Source: Myxococcus stipitatus
GTDB taxonomy: Bacteria > Myxococcota > Myxococcia > Myxococcales > Myxococcaceae
Length of the DNA: 64,000 bases
Reading direction: 5' to 3'
Assembly: GCF_037414475.1 (NCBI RefSeq)
Contig: NZ_CP147913.1
Span: 2,356,001 to 2,420,000 of the forward strand
Shown: positions 17,493 to 29,024 of the stretch, piece by piece
Position numbering within the stretch: the first letter of the stretch is position 1
Layout of the letters: every line of letters starts with the position of its first letter
Translations under genes and position numbers: made by a program
The notes under the pieces: generated by a model
Database searches by the model: none
Seen by the model: only the letters and a program-made list of their open reading frames with translations
What the model was told of the DNA's origin: nothing

Positions 17493-18957
17493 ACGTCGTC
17501 ACCACCCGCGAGCCACGATGCACCGTCACGGGTGGCAGCTCCCGCACCGATGCGCAATGCGCGTCGAGACGTGACTGCGCATCCTTCAGGGGTTGCCGCA
17601 GGTCCGCGACGACGATGGCGTCCTGTCCGGGGCGCGCCTGGTCCATCCAGAAGGAATAAGCCAACCCATCTCCGCCCAGCGCCGAGTCGGATTGGGTCTC
17701 CGGCTGCCCCTCCAGGTAGAAGGCCAGCTCGCTCGCCGTCTTGTAACCCCACCCCACCACCATGGGAGCGGGCTGCCCCATCGAGTCCCGGTGTTGTTGC
17801 ACCGCATCGGCCAGTTCCCGCCAACCGCTCACGAGGTTGTCCCGCTCGCGGAAGGGAATCCACGGGCAGAGCGGCATCAAGTACATGGCCACCATCAACG
17901 CCGCGCCCACGCCCATGCTCAGGCCCGCGGAGGCCCGCACCGCGCGGTGTCGACGAAGCGCCCACGCGCCACCCGCCGCGGCCACCAACAGGCCGAGATA
18001 GGACGGAGCCACCCAGTTCATCTTCACCCAATGAAAGGGGCTCACCAGGGTGAACACGAGCAGGCCCGGCACACTCGCGAGTCCCAACAGACGCGCCCGC
18101 GCATCTCCTCGCCAGGCATGCCGCACGAGGACTCCGGCCGTGAGCAGCAACGCCAGATAGAGCAGGGGGCCGACCGCCACGGACTGGAGTCCCACATAGC
18201 GGCCGATGAGATAGCCATGAAAGCCATTCACGGTCTGGGTGCGCCCCGTCGTCTGGAAGGCGAACGAGGCCCAGTCGTGCGATTGGTTCCAGAAGAACAC
18301 GGGTGAGAACACCAGGGCCGCGAGCACACACGCCAGATACGGATGGACGGTGCGCAGCGCCGCGCGGCCTCGCTCGGTCACCAAGGCCGTCAGCAACACC
18401 TGGAGCGGAAGGAGCGCCGCGGTGTACTTGGACAACATTCCCAGCCCACACAGCAGGCCCAGCAGGTACCAGCGCCAACCGAAACGGCCCGGCCCGCTCC
18501 CGTCCGGCAACACCAGCTCACAGAGCACACGCAGCGCCAGCGCCCACGCCAGCACCAGGGGCACGTCCGGTGTCATCACCACCGCGCCCAGCCCGAAGAG
18601 GACCGTGGCATTCGCGGCGAGCGCGGTCAGCAGCCCCACCGCTGGCGAGTACAGCCGGCTCCCCAGCGAGTACATGACGCAGCTGAGCGCGGCCGAGGAG
18701 AGAATCGCGGGCAGGCGGAGCGCGACCTCCGAATCGCCCAGGAAGAACGTCGACAAAGCCATCAGCCAGGCGCACAACGGCGGGTGGTCCAGGTAAGACC
18801 AATCGAGGTGGCGAGCGTATTGCCAGTAGTAGGCCTCTTGAGGAGCCAGCTCCACGTGGCCCGCGTAGACGAGCCGCAGGAGCACCAGCCCCAGTGAGGC
18901 CCACAGGACCCAGCGCCATCCCGCCCCCCGGGAGATCTCCACGGACGCACGCGACAT
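17407..18957 (-). CDS. GT39/ArnT-type membrane glycosyltransferase
   Basis: 516 aa; ATG 18957 is chosen because GAGAGGTG precedes it. About eleven to twelve transmembrane segments. The first extracytoplasmic loop has PQEAYYWQYARHLDWSYLD followed by HPPL, the family signature in which an acidic pair binds metal and lipid-phosphate sugar; here the usual Asp-Glu is Gln-Glu. YTAALLPLQ and FFWNQSHDWASFAFQ follow ArnT-like order. Such enzymes move a sugar from polyprenyl phosphate to lipid A or proteins on the periplasmic face. It has no neighbouring sugar genes, so the substrate is unknown. Confidence 0.85.
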   Translation of the reverse strand: MSRASVEISRGAGWRWVLWASLGLVLLRLVYAGHVELAPQEAYYWQYARHLDWSYLDHPPLCAWLMALSTFFLGDSEVALRLPAILSSAALSCVMYSLGSRLYSPAVGLLTALAANATVLFGLGAVVMTPDVPLVLAWALALRVLCELVLPDGSGPGRFGWRWYLLGLLCGLGMLSKYTAALLPLQVLLTALVTERGRAALRTVHPYLACVLAALVFSPVFFWNQSHDWASFAFQTTGRTQTVNGFHGYLIGRYVGLQSVAVGPLLYLALLLTAGVLVRHAWRGDARARLLGLASVPGLLVFTLVSPFHWVKMNWVAPSYLGLLVAAAGGAWALRRHRAVRASAGLSMGVGAALMVAMYLMPLCPWIPFRERDNLVSGWRELADAVQQHRDSMGQPAPMVVGWGYKTASELAFYLEGQPETQSDSALGGDGLAYSFWMDQARPGQDAIVVADLRQPLKDAQSRLDAHCASVRELPPVTVHRGSRVVTTFKLWSCQGWRTKREVASRTVPVAPGAGR

Positions 18958-19234
18958 CCAGCACCTCTCGCCCCTGTCGCGGGCGGGCACCCATGCTCCG
19001 TGACGCGACAGGCATTGCGGATGTCATGCCTGAGGCCATTGCGCGTGTCCGCGAACGGGCGGCCAGATGAGAGACATCTCATCTGTCTTTCATCCACGCC
19101 TCCGTTTCTCGCCCACGCATCGGGCGCTCGCACGCCCGGGCGACGCCTCTCCGTCCCATGCGCCATGAAGAACTGTCCCCGCGCGCTCCTGGGGCCTAAC
19201 CTCGTGCGGACACACCTTCAGGAGCGATGACGGC

Positions 19235-19981
19235 ATGCTGCTCGCCCACAAGAACGCGATTGTCTACGGGGCCGCTGGGGCCATGGGCGGGGCTGTCGCA
19301 CGTGCCTTCGCGAAGGCCGGCGCCCAGGTCTTCCTGGCCGGCCGCACCCTCGCCAGGCTCGACGCCGTGGCCCAGGACATCCGAGCCTCGGGAGGTGTGG
19401 CCCACACCGCCCAGGTGGACGCGCAGGACCTCGCCGCGGTCGCGGCCCATGCGGACGCCGTGGTCGCGAAGGCGGGGCGCATCGACATCTCCTTCAACGC
19501 CATCACCATCCATGCCGTGCAGAACGTCCCGCTCGTCGAGATGTCGCTCGACGACTTCATGACGCCCGTCACCGAAGCGGCGCGGACGCACTTCATCACC
19601 GCCACGACCGCGGCCCGGAAGATGATGGCTCAGCGCTCGGGAGTCATCGTGCTGCTCTCATCCACCGCGGCGAAGGAGTCCCGCCACCAGATGGGAGGCT
19701 TCAATCTGGCGTGCGCCTCAATCGAAGCCTTGACCCGGAGCCTGGCCGGTGAAGTCGGGCGTCAAGGTGTCCGCGTCGTGGCGCTCCGTCCCAACTTCAC
19801 TCCGGAAACCACACCTTCCCTCCAGGAAGAAGACCTTTCGCCCCTGCTCAAGGACACACTGCTGGGACGCCTGCCCCGCCTGGCCGAGGTCGCGAACACC
19901 GCTGTCTATCTGGCCTCCGACGCGGCCGGTGCGATGACCGGCGCGGTCGTCAATCTCTCCTGTGGAGCCATCATCGACTGA
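19235..19981 (+). CDS. SDR-fold protein lacking the catalytic Tyr-Lys
   Basis: 248 aa, ATG with AGGAG 10 bases upstream. The Rossmann motif GAAGAMGGAVA, AGRTLARL, and the FNAI strand are typical of short-chain dehydrogenases, and the Ser strand VIVLLSSTAA is in place. But where YxxxK is expected the sequence reads GGFNLACASIEAL: Tyr is Phe and Lys is Cys. This protein therefore probably binds NAD(P) or a ligand but cannot use the classical mechanism. The C-terminal DAAGAMTGAVVNLSCGAIID matches the family end. It stands alone, convergent with the NtrC-type regulator gene. Confidence 0.85.
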   Translation: MLLAHKNAIVYGAAGAMGGAVARAFAKAGAQVFLAGRTLARLDAVAQDIRASGGVAHTAQVDAQDLAAVAAHADAVVAKAGRIDISFNAITIHAVQNVPLVEMSLDDFMTPVTEAARTHFITATTAARKMMAQRSGVIVLLSSTAAKESRHQMGGFNLACASIEALTRSLAGEVGRQGVRVVALRPNFTPETTPSLQEEDLSPLLKDTLLGRLPRLAEVANTAVYLASDAAGAMTGAVVNLSCGAIID

Positions 19982-19987
19982 GCCCCT

Positions 19988-21337
19988 TCAGCCCTCATCG
20001 AGCTTTCGATACAGCGTGCGCCGGCTGATACCGAGGATGCGCGCCGCGGCGGCCTTGTTCCCCCCCTGCGCATCCACCACGCGGCGCACATGGGCCCGCT
20101 CCACCGCATCAAGAGGCGCGTCCCCTCCGGAGTCCTGAGGAGCCGGCGGTGAAACCCGGCCATCGCCACCCGGCAGGTCGAAGTCCTCGGGGAGCAGCGT
20201 GTCGTGGTCCGACATGGCCACGGCCCGCTCGAGCAGGTTGACCAGCTCCCTCACGTTGCCAGGCCAGGAGTAGCCCACGAGGAGACGGATGGCGTCGGCG
20301 GAGACGCCCAGCACCGACCGGCCATGCGGCTCGACCAGCCGCCCCAGATGGAAGTCCACCAGCGGGATGATGTCCTCGCGCCGCTCGCGCAGCGGGGGCA
20401 CCTCCATGCGGATGACGTTGAGGCGGTAGTAGAGGTCCGGACGGAAGCGCCCTTCCCGCAGCAGCACTTCCAACGGCCGATTCGTTGCGGCGAGGACACG
20501 CGCTCGCACCGGCACCTCCGCGCTGGCCCCCAATGGCCTCACCCGCCCTGTCTCCAGGCACTGGAGGAGCTTGGCCTGCACGTCCAAGGACAACTCGCCC
20601 ACCTCATCGAGGAAGAGCGTCCCTCCTCCGGCCGCCACGAAGACACCCGGGCGGTTCTCACGCGCGTCCGTGAAGGCGCCTCGCCGCACGCCGAACAGCT
20701 CGCTCTCCGCGAGGCCCGACGGAAGGGTCGCGCAGTTGAGCTGGAGAAAGGGCTCGGCGCGCCGCGCGCTCGACTCGTGGATGAACCGGGCCAGGGCGCT
20801 CTTGCCCGTCCCCGTCTCCCCCGTGAGGAGGACCATGGCGTCACTGCGAGCCGCTCGCCGCGCCAGTTCCAGCGCGTTGCGCATCGCGGGGCTTCTCGCG
20901 ACGAGCCCGCTGGGCACCTCGTCGGGGACGGACGCACGCAGGCGCACGATTTCCCGGCGCAGCTGCCGCTCCCGGAAGGCGCGCTCGATGGAGAGCACCA
21001 GCGCCTCGATGTTGAACGGCTTGGTGACGAAATCACAGGCGCCCGCCTTCACCGCCGCGACCGCCATCTCCACGCTCCCGAACCCGGTGATGAGCAGCAC
21101 CAACTGCCCCGGCCTCTCGGCGAGCAGGAGGTTGAGCAGCTCGATGCCGCGCATCCCCGGCATCTCCACGTCGGAGATGACCAGGTCGAACAGCTCCTTG
21201 CGGAAGAGGCCCAGCGCCTCCTCGGGGGACGTGAGCCCCACCGTCTCATAGCCCCGCGCCTCCAGGCTCTCGCACAGGAAGCTCACCACACCCGCGTCAT
21301 CATCCAGGACCAGCAACCGGCGCTTCCGGGCGCTCAT
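19988..21337 (-). CDS. NtrC-family sigma54-dependent response regulator
   Basis: 449 aa. Receiver: LDDD, Asp in LVISDVEMPGMRG, Lys in TKPFN. AAA+ domain: Walker A GETGTGKS, the sigma54-contact loop GAFTDA (Asp in place of Gly), Walker B FLDEVGEL, FRPDLYYRLNV, WPGNVREL. C-terminal Fis-type helix-turn-helix NKAAAARILGISRRTLYRKL. It activates sigma54 RNA polymerase when phosphorylated. The kinase gene overlaps by 4 bases upstream, and the pair is divergent from the CzcBAC-like efflux operon, whose leader contains a -24/-12-like sequence. Confidence 0.93.
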   Translation of the reverse strand: MSARKRRLLVLDDDAGVVSFLCESLEARGYETVGLTSPEEALGLFRKELFDLVISDVEMPGMRGIELLNLLLAERPGQLVLLITGFGSVEMAVAAVKAGACDFVTKPFNIEALVLSIERAFRERQLRREIVRLRASVPDEVPSGLVARSPAMRNALELARRAARSDAMVLLTGETGTGKSALARFIHESSARRAEPFLQLNCATLPSGLAESELFGVRRGAFTDARENRPGVFVAAGGGTLFLDEVGELSLDVQAKLLQCLETGRVRPLGASAEVPVRARVLAATNRPLEVLLREGRFRPDLYYRLNVIRMEVPPLRERREDIIPLVDFHLGRLVEPHGRSVLGVSADAIRLLVGYSWPGNVRELVNLLERAVAMSDHDTLLPEDFDLPGGDGRVSPPAPQDSGGDAPLDAVERAHVRRVVDAQGGNKAAAARILGISRRTLYRKLDEG

Positions 21338-22830
21338 GCCACCACCTCCACCACCGCGTCCACCGGGGCCACGGGGAAGTGAACGAAGAACTGGCCCCCC
21401 TTCCCTTCAGGGGACACCACCGACACGGCGCCTCCGTGCTCCGTCATGATGGCCTTCACCACGGCCAATCCCAGACCCGTCCCGCCCGAGCTGGACCACG
21501 TGCTGAAGAAGGGTTCGAAGACATGCTTCATGCTGTCCTCGCTCATCCCCGGGCCCGTGTCCTCGACGGACAAGCACACCGCCTGGCGCTCCGAGGTCCC
21601 CGCCCGCTGGAAGGCGGAGGGAGTCAGCGACACCCGCACCTCTCCTCCTTGCGGCGTCGCGCGCAGCGCATTGGTCAGGAGATTGAGCGCGACCTGCTGC
21701 ACGCCATCACCATCCGCGAGGACACGAGGCAGCGGGCGCGGACAGGAGAACTCCAACCGGACGTTCCGCTTGCGCGCCTCGAGTTCGAGCAGGTCCACCA
21801 CCGCGCGCACCGATACAAGGATGTCCATCTCCTCCAGGCGCAGGGGCTTGCGGCGCGAGAAGTCCAACAACTGCTGTACGATGCGCGAGATGCGTTCGAC
21901 CTGCTCCACGAGGATGTTCGCGTTGCGCCGCACGTCCTCGGGCAGCTCGGTCCGCGCGGCGAGAGCCTGAGCCCGTCCGCCGAGGATGAGCAGCGGTGAA
22001 CCAATCTCATGCGCCAGCCCCGCCGACAGCTGTCCGATGGTGGCGAGCTTGTCCACGCGCCGGAGTCCCGCCTCCAGGGCAATCCGGGCCTCCACCTCGG
22101 CCGTCAGCTGGTTTCTCGCGGCGCCGAGCTCCTTCACCATCGCATTGAAGGCCAGCACCACCTCGCCCACCTCATCGCGCTGGTGGGGCACCACGTTGGC
22201 CGTGAAATCGCCGGCGACCACCGAACGCATCGCCCCCACCAGCCGCCCCAACGGCCGTTGGATGTACAGCACCACCAGCATCCACCCGACGAGGGAGCTG
22301 CCAACGATGAGCGTCAGCACGGACAGGAGCACGTCCCGCCGGGTGGTCTTCAAGTCCTCGCGCAACGCATCGAGCGGCTTCACCAGCGCCAGCGCCCCCA
22401 GCGGCGAGCCGTCATCATCTCGTAGATGAAACACGAAACTCAGATGTGACAGCCCCTCGGGCCCATGAAAGCGCGTGACTGAACGAGGCGCCCCCGTCAG
22501 GGGATGGACGTCTGATTCGATGAGCGGGAGCGTCTTGATGCCGCCCCACGAATGAACCACGAGCTTGCCTTGCGCGTTGAAGACGAAGAGGTCCACACCC
22601 GGGTCCTTCACCTCGAGCGACTCGAGCATCTCCCGCACATCCGCCGCCTGCCCGTCGCGTAGCGCGTTCTCCACCGCGACCTGGAGCGCCACCCCCAAGA
22701 GCCTCGCCTCGTGCTCCGCGGAGGACTTCAGGTCCGCCTCCTCCCGCCGGAACTGGCCGTACCCATAGGAGCCCAGGATGCTCGCGCTCGTGAGCGTCAG
22801 CACCAGCCCCAGCTTCGTCGAGATACGCAT
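21334..22830 (-). CDS. Sensor histidine kinase partner of the NtrC-type regulator
   Basis: 498 aa from ATG 22830; the open frame upstream to 23160 is not coding. An N-terminal membrane segment (about 6-25), a ~150-aa periplasmic sensor (LFVFNAQGKLVVHSWGG), a second membrane segment (~180-202), HAMP (IQRPLGRLVGAM... DEVGEVVLAFN), then H-box GLAHEIGSPLLIL, N-box NLLTNALRATP, G1 DTGPGM, G2 GGTGLGLAVVKAIM. The H-box Gly-Ser-Pro variant is common in NtrB/ZraS-like kinases. ZraS-type proteins sense zinc or lead; the adjoining efflux operon makes metal sensing likely (inference). Confidence 0.92.
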   Translation of the reverse strand: MRISTKLGLVLTLTSASILGSYGYGQFRREEADLKSSAEHEARLLGVALQVAVENALRDGQAADVREMLESLEVKDPGVDLFVFNAQGKLVVHSWGGIKTLPLIESDVHPLTGAPRSVTRFHGPEGLSHLSFVFHLRDDDGSPLGALALVKPLDALREDLKTTRRDVLLSVLTLIVGSSLVGWMLVVLYIQRPLGRLVGAMRSVVAGDFTANVVPHQRDEVGEVVLAFNAMVKELGAARNQLTAEVEARIALEAGLRRVDKLATIGQLSAGLAHEIGSPLLILGGRAQALAARTELPEDVRRNANILVEQVERISRIVQQLLDFSRRKPLRLEEMDILVSVRAVVDLLELEARKRNVRLEFSCPRPLPRVLADGDGVQQVALNLLTNALRATPQGGEVRVSLTPSAFQRAGTSERQAVCLSVEDTGPGMSEDSMKHVFEPFFSTWSSSGGTGLGLAVVKAIMTEHGGAVSVVSPEGKGGQFFVHFPVAPVDAVVEVVA

Positions 22831-22937
22831 GCCGCCGACTGTGTCGAAAGTGCACAGGTGGTTCAAGACGCACCATCCGCGCCCGTCTGCTCGCTTCACG
22901 CCCTGAGTCTTTTCAGGCACTTGGCTCCTGACGCGGC

Positions 22938-22953
22938 TGGACCAGGACTTGCC
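22938..22953 (+). promoter_or_regulatory. Candidate sigma54 (-24/-12) promoter of the efflux operon
   Basis: TGGACC, 5 bases, then TTGCC matches the sigma54 consensus TGGCAC-N5-TTGCW with correct spacing. It lies in the 135-base gap between the divergent NtrC-type/kinase genes and the efflux operon. If real, transcription would start about 22963, only 2-3 bases before the ATG, giving a nearly leaderless mRNA; this fits the lack of a ribosome site but weakens the case. Confidence 0.45.
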
Positions 22954-22965
22954 GTGGGCCCCGGC

Positions 22966-24072
22966 ATGCTCCGCCCCTTGTTGCTCGGCCTCCTGGTCCA
23001 CGTCCTCGCCTGTACTGGCGCATCCCCATCCCCCGCCGCGACACCCGAGCGGTCCGCGCCCCCGGCCCGGCAGGAGGGGATCCTCCAGATTCCGGAGGCC
23101 TCCCGCCCGTTCGTCTCCGTCACGCCCGTCAGCGCGGACCTGGGTGGAGCCCTGCTCCAAGCCCCCGCCCGGGTCGCCTTCCGGGATGGGGCCCTCTCAC
23201 GCCTGGGAGCCCCCCTGGCTGGGCGTGTCGTCAGCGTCCATGTCCGCACGGGCGACCGGGTGAAGCCCGGGGATGCACTCGTGACGCTCGATTGTCCCGA
23301 GGCCGCGACCGCACGCACGGCGGTGGTCACCGCGACGGCCGCGCTCCGCGAAGCGCAGCTCGCCTTCGAGCGCGAACGTCGCATGCTCGAGCAGGGCGTG
23401 GGCATCGAGCGTGAGCGGCTCGCGGCCGAGACGCGGCTGGCGGAAATCCAAGCCGAGCTCGCGCGCGCCCAAGCCTCCGCGAGCTTCCTGGGCACGGGCA
23501 ATGGCAACCTCGTGGTCCTCCGCGCACCACTCGCTGGCACCGTCCTCACCCGGAACACCAGCGTGGGTGCCGCGGTCCAGCCGGGCGGCGAAGCACTCGT
23601 CGAAGTGGGAGACCCCTCCGAGTTGTGGGTCGTCGCGGAGGTGTTCGAGCGCGACGTGCCCCTGGTGCGCGAAGGCGCACGCGTCAAGGTCGAGCTGCCC
23701 TCGCTCCACGAGCCTCTCGAGGGAAAGGTCTCCTCCGTGGGCACGCTCATCACCAGCGGCATGAGGACCGCGCCGGTGCGAATCACCTTGGACAGCATTG
23801 GCGCCAACCTGCGCCCCGGCATGTTCGGGCGCGTGCGGATTGAGTCCCCGGACGTGGGCGTCACGCTGCCCGCGGAGGCGGTCCTCATCCGCAATGGCAA
23901 GGAGTCGGTGGTCTACGTCCAGAAGGACTCGCTGACCTTCGAGCGCCGCCCCGTGGTGGTGGCGCACTCCGTGGAAGGCCGGGTCCAGGTCGTGTCTGGC
24001 ATTGCGCCGGGGGAGCAGGTCGTCACCCGCGGAGCGCTGCTGCTCGATGGCGCGGCGGACCAGCTTCTCTGA
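22966..24072 (+). CDS. CzcB/CusB-type periplasmic adaptor, lipoprotein
   Basis: 368 aa from ATG 22966. Lipobox VLAC anchors it to the inner or outer membrane. The order is a barrel-sandwich half motif (APLAGRVVSVHVRTGDRVKPGDALVTLD), a long alpha-helical hairpin (about residues 110-170), the second half motif (VVLRAPLAGTVLTRNTSVGAAV.. GEALVEVGD), a beta-barrel domain and a membrane-proximal domain (GIAPGEQVVTRGALLLDGA). No metal-binding His-rich N-terminal extension is present. It links the RND pump to the outer membrane factor encoded downstream. Confidence 0.92.
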   Translation: MLRPLLLGLLVHVLACTGASPSPAATPERSAPPARQEGILQIPEASRPFVSVTPVSADLGGALLQAPARVAFRDGALSRLGAPLAGRVVSVHVRTGDRVKPGDALVTLDCPEAATARTAVVTATAALREAQLAFERERRMLEQGVGIERERLAAETRLAEIQAELARAQASASFLGTGNGNLVVLRAPLAGTVLTRNTSVGAAVQPGGEALVEVGDPSELWVVAEVFERDVPLVREGARVKVELPSLHEPLEGKVSSVGTLITSGMRTAPVRITLDSIGANLRPGMFGRVRIESPDVGVTLPAEAVLIRNGKESVVYVQKDSLTFERRPVVVAHSVEGRVQVVSGIAPGEQVVTRGALLLDGAADQLL

Positions 24073-24093
24073 GGTCCGGGAGGACACAGCACC

Positions 24094-27245
<3,152 letters not shown>

Positions 27246-27249
<4 letters not shown>

Positions 27250-28505
27250 GGCGCTTCATTTCATCCATCAGTGTGTTGGTGATGTCCCTCTTCGCGGGAG
27301 GCGCGTGGGCCGACGAGGTTCATCCTCCGGAGGTCATCACCGTGGAGGAGGCGCTGCGGCTGCTCGCGGAGAAGAGCCCGTGGCTCGCCACGGAGCGGGC
27401 CCGCGTCGAGGTCGCCGCGGCGGAGCGCGTCACGGCGGGGATGCTGCCCAATCCCTCGCTCAGCTACGGAGGCCAGCGGCTCGTCTCGGGTGCGAACACC
27501 GGGTCGCTTTCACAGCACCAGCTGGTCGTCGAGCAGCCTCTGCTCCTGTTCGGACAGCGAGGCGTGCGCCGGGACCTGGCGGACTTGAATGTCCGTGCCG
27601 AGCAGGCGCGAGTCGGTGCGACCTTCGCGGAGCGTGCCTTGAGTGTCCGCGCGGCCTTCGCGGACCTGCTGGCCAGCCAGGAGGAGCTGCGTATCCTCGA
27701 AGCGAGCCAGGCGGACTTGAGCCATGTGGAGAAGGTGGTGCAGGGCCGAGCCTCGGCTGGAGACACGAGCCGGTATGACGTGGAGCGAATCGAGCTCGAG
27801 ACCCGGGCCTTGAGCGTGGAGGCCCAGAACGCACGCACGGGGATCGAGGATGCCGCGGGACGGCTCGCGGCCCTGCTGGGTGTTCCGAACTGGAGACCTC
27901 GCGCGCAAGGAGAGCTGCGTCCCTCCGGGCCCATCCCCACGCTCGAGCATCTCTGGGAGGAGGCACAGCAGCGACGCCCCTCCCTGGTGGCGGTCCGGGA
28001 GCGGCAGGCGGCGGCACGAGGTGGGCTTGTGCTCGCGCGCCGTGAGCGACTCCCGGTGCCCTCGCTGGCCGCCGGAGCCGTGCTCACCCGAGAGGAGAAC
28101 AGCGTCTCGGTGTCCTTCGGCCTCTCCCTGCCGCTCCCCCTCTTCGACCGGAACCAGGGCGCCATCTCCCGCGCCTCGGCGGAGGTCGAGGCAGAGTCAC
28201 GTGCGCTGGACGCGGAGGTCGCGGAGGCCCGCGCGGAGCTCACTCGGGCGTATGCGGTCCTCGAGGGCCGCAGCGGCTCGCTCTCGAGCCTGGAGAAGGA
28301 CGTGGTGGAGCGGCTCCCGACGGTCCGCAGGATGGCGGAGGATGGCTATCGCGAGGGACGCGGGAGCATCCTGGAGCTGCTGGATGCGTTCCGCTCGCTC
28401 AAGGACTTTCGCTTGCTCCACCTGAGGCAACTGCAATCCGTCAGGCTCGCGGAGGACTCGGTGCTGTTCGCCGCGGGAATGGACAGACTGCCCACGGCGC
28501 AGTGA
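27246..28505 (+). CDS. czcC: CzcC-type outer membrane factor
   Basis: 419 aa with a signal peptide (MRRFISSISVLVMSLFAGGAWA). Two long helical repeats with the OMF pattern follow: PWLATERARVEVAAAER... PLLLFGQRGVRRDLADLNVRAEQ and RPSLVAVRERQAAARGGLVLARRE... PLPLFDRNQGAISRASAEVEAE, ending in YREGRGSILELLDAFRSLKD. It forms the trimeric outer membrane channel of the pump. It overlaps the pump gene by 4 bases and is the last gene of the operon; a TTCG-capped hairpin follows at once. Confidence 0.92.
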
Positions 28506-28512
28506 GCGGGGT

Positions 28513-28530
28513 GGGCCTCTTCGGAGGCCC
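28513..28530 (+). terminator. Intrinsic terminator of the efflux operon
   Basis: GGGCCTC (28513-28519) pairs with GAGGCCC (28524-28530) around a TTCG tetraloop, 8 bases after the CzcC stop, followed by TTCCTCATCT. Confidence 0.75.
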
Positions 28531-28543
28531 TTCCTCATCTCAA

Positions 28544-28589
28544 GCGCGGGCGGGGTTCTCGCGCCCATGAAGAGACCACCCGCCCGCGC
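28544..28589. repeat. Inverted repeat in the 28506-29024 gap
   Basis: GCGCGGGCGGG (28544-28554) pairs over 11 bp with CCCGCCCGCGC (28579-28589) across 24 bases. The rest of this 519-base gap holds no gene I can support; it must include the promoter of the lipoprotein gene at 29025. The repeat may be a second terminator or a transcript structure. Confidence 0.4.
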
Positions 28590-29024
28590 CTGGACGCCCC
28601 CTGGCGGGAGACGGCTCCAATGTCTCTCCTCCCGGCGCGCCCGGGAATCCCTACGACACATGGCCCTTGGACGAAGCGTGGTCGGGAATCCGATGGAATG
28701 ACTTCCACTCAACGGACTCCAGCGGCCAAGGTCGTGGCGGCAGACCATCCATCTCACATCAAGTCCCAGGGCGTCATCCATCCTCGACGATGTCTGGGGT
28801 TGAGTCTTTCCAAGGACGCACCCGCGTGACTTGTGCGCGGGGCAAACGCATTTCAACGGACGGTGTGTCCATGGTACTTGAATGCTTGTCACTTGGCGGC
28901 CAGAGAACGCTGGCCATTCAAGTGTTGCGCGCCAATCCGCCGGAAGTGAGGAGAGGTGTCGCTCAATCCACGAGGGGGACGGTCCATTCCGGGCTTCATC
29001 CTGCTCCTCGGGGGGAGACAATCC

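Noticed and set aside
22831..23160. A 110-residue N-terminal extension of the kinase at 21334-22830
   Set aside because: It overlaps the adaptor gene start and lacks any membrane or sensor pattern; ATG 22830 begins the membrane helix.
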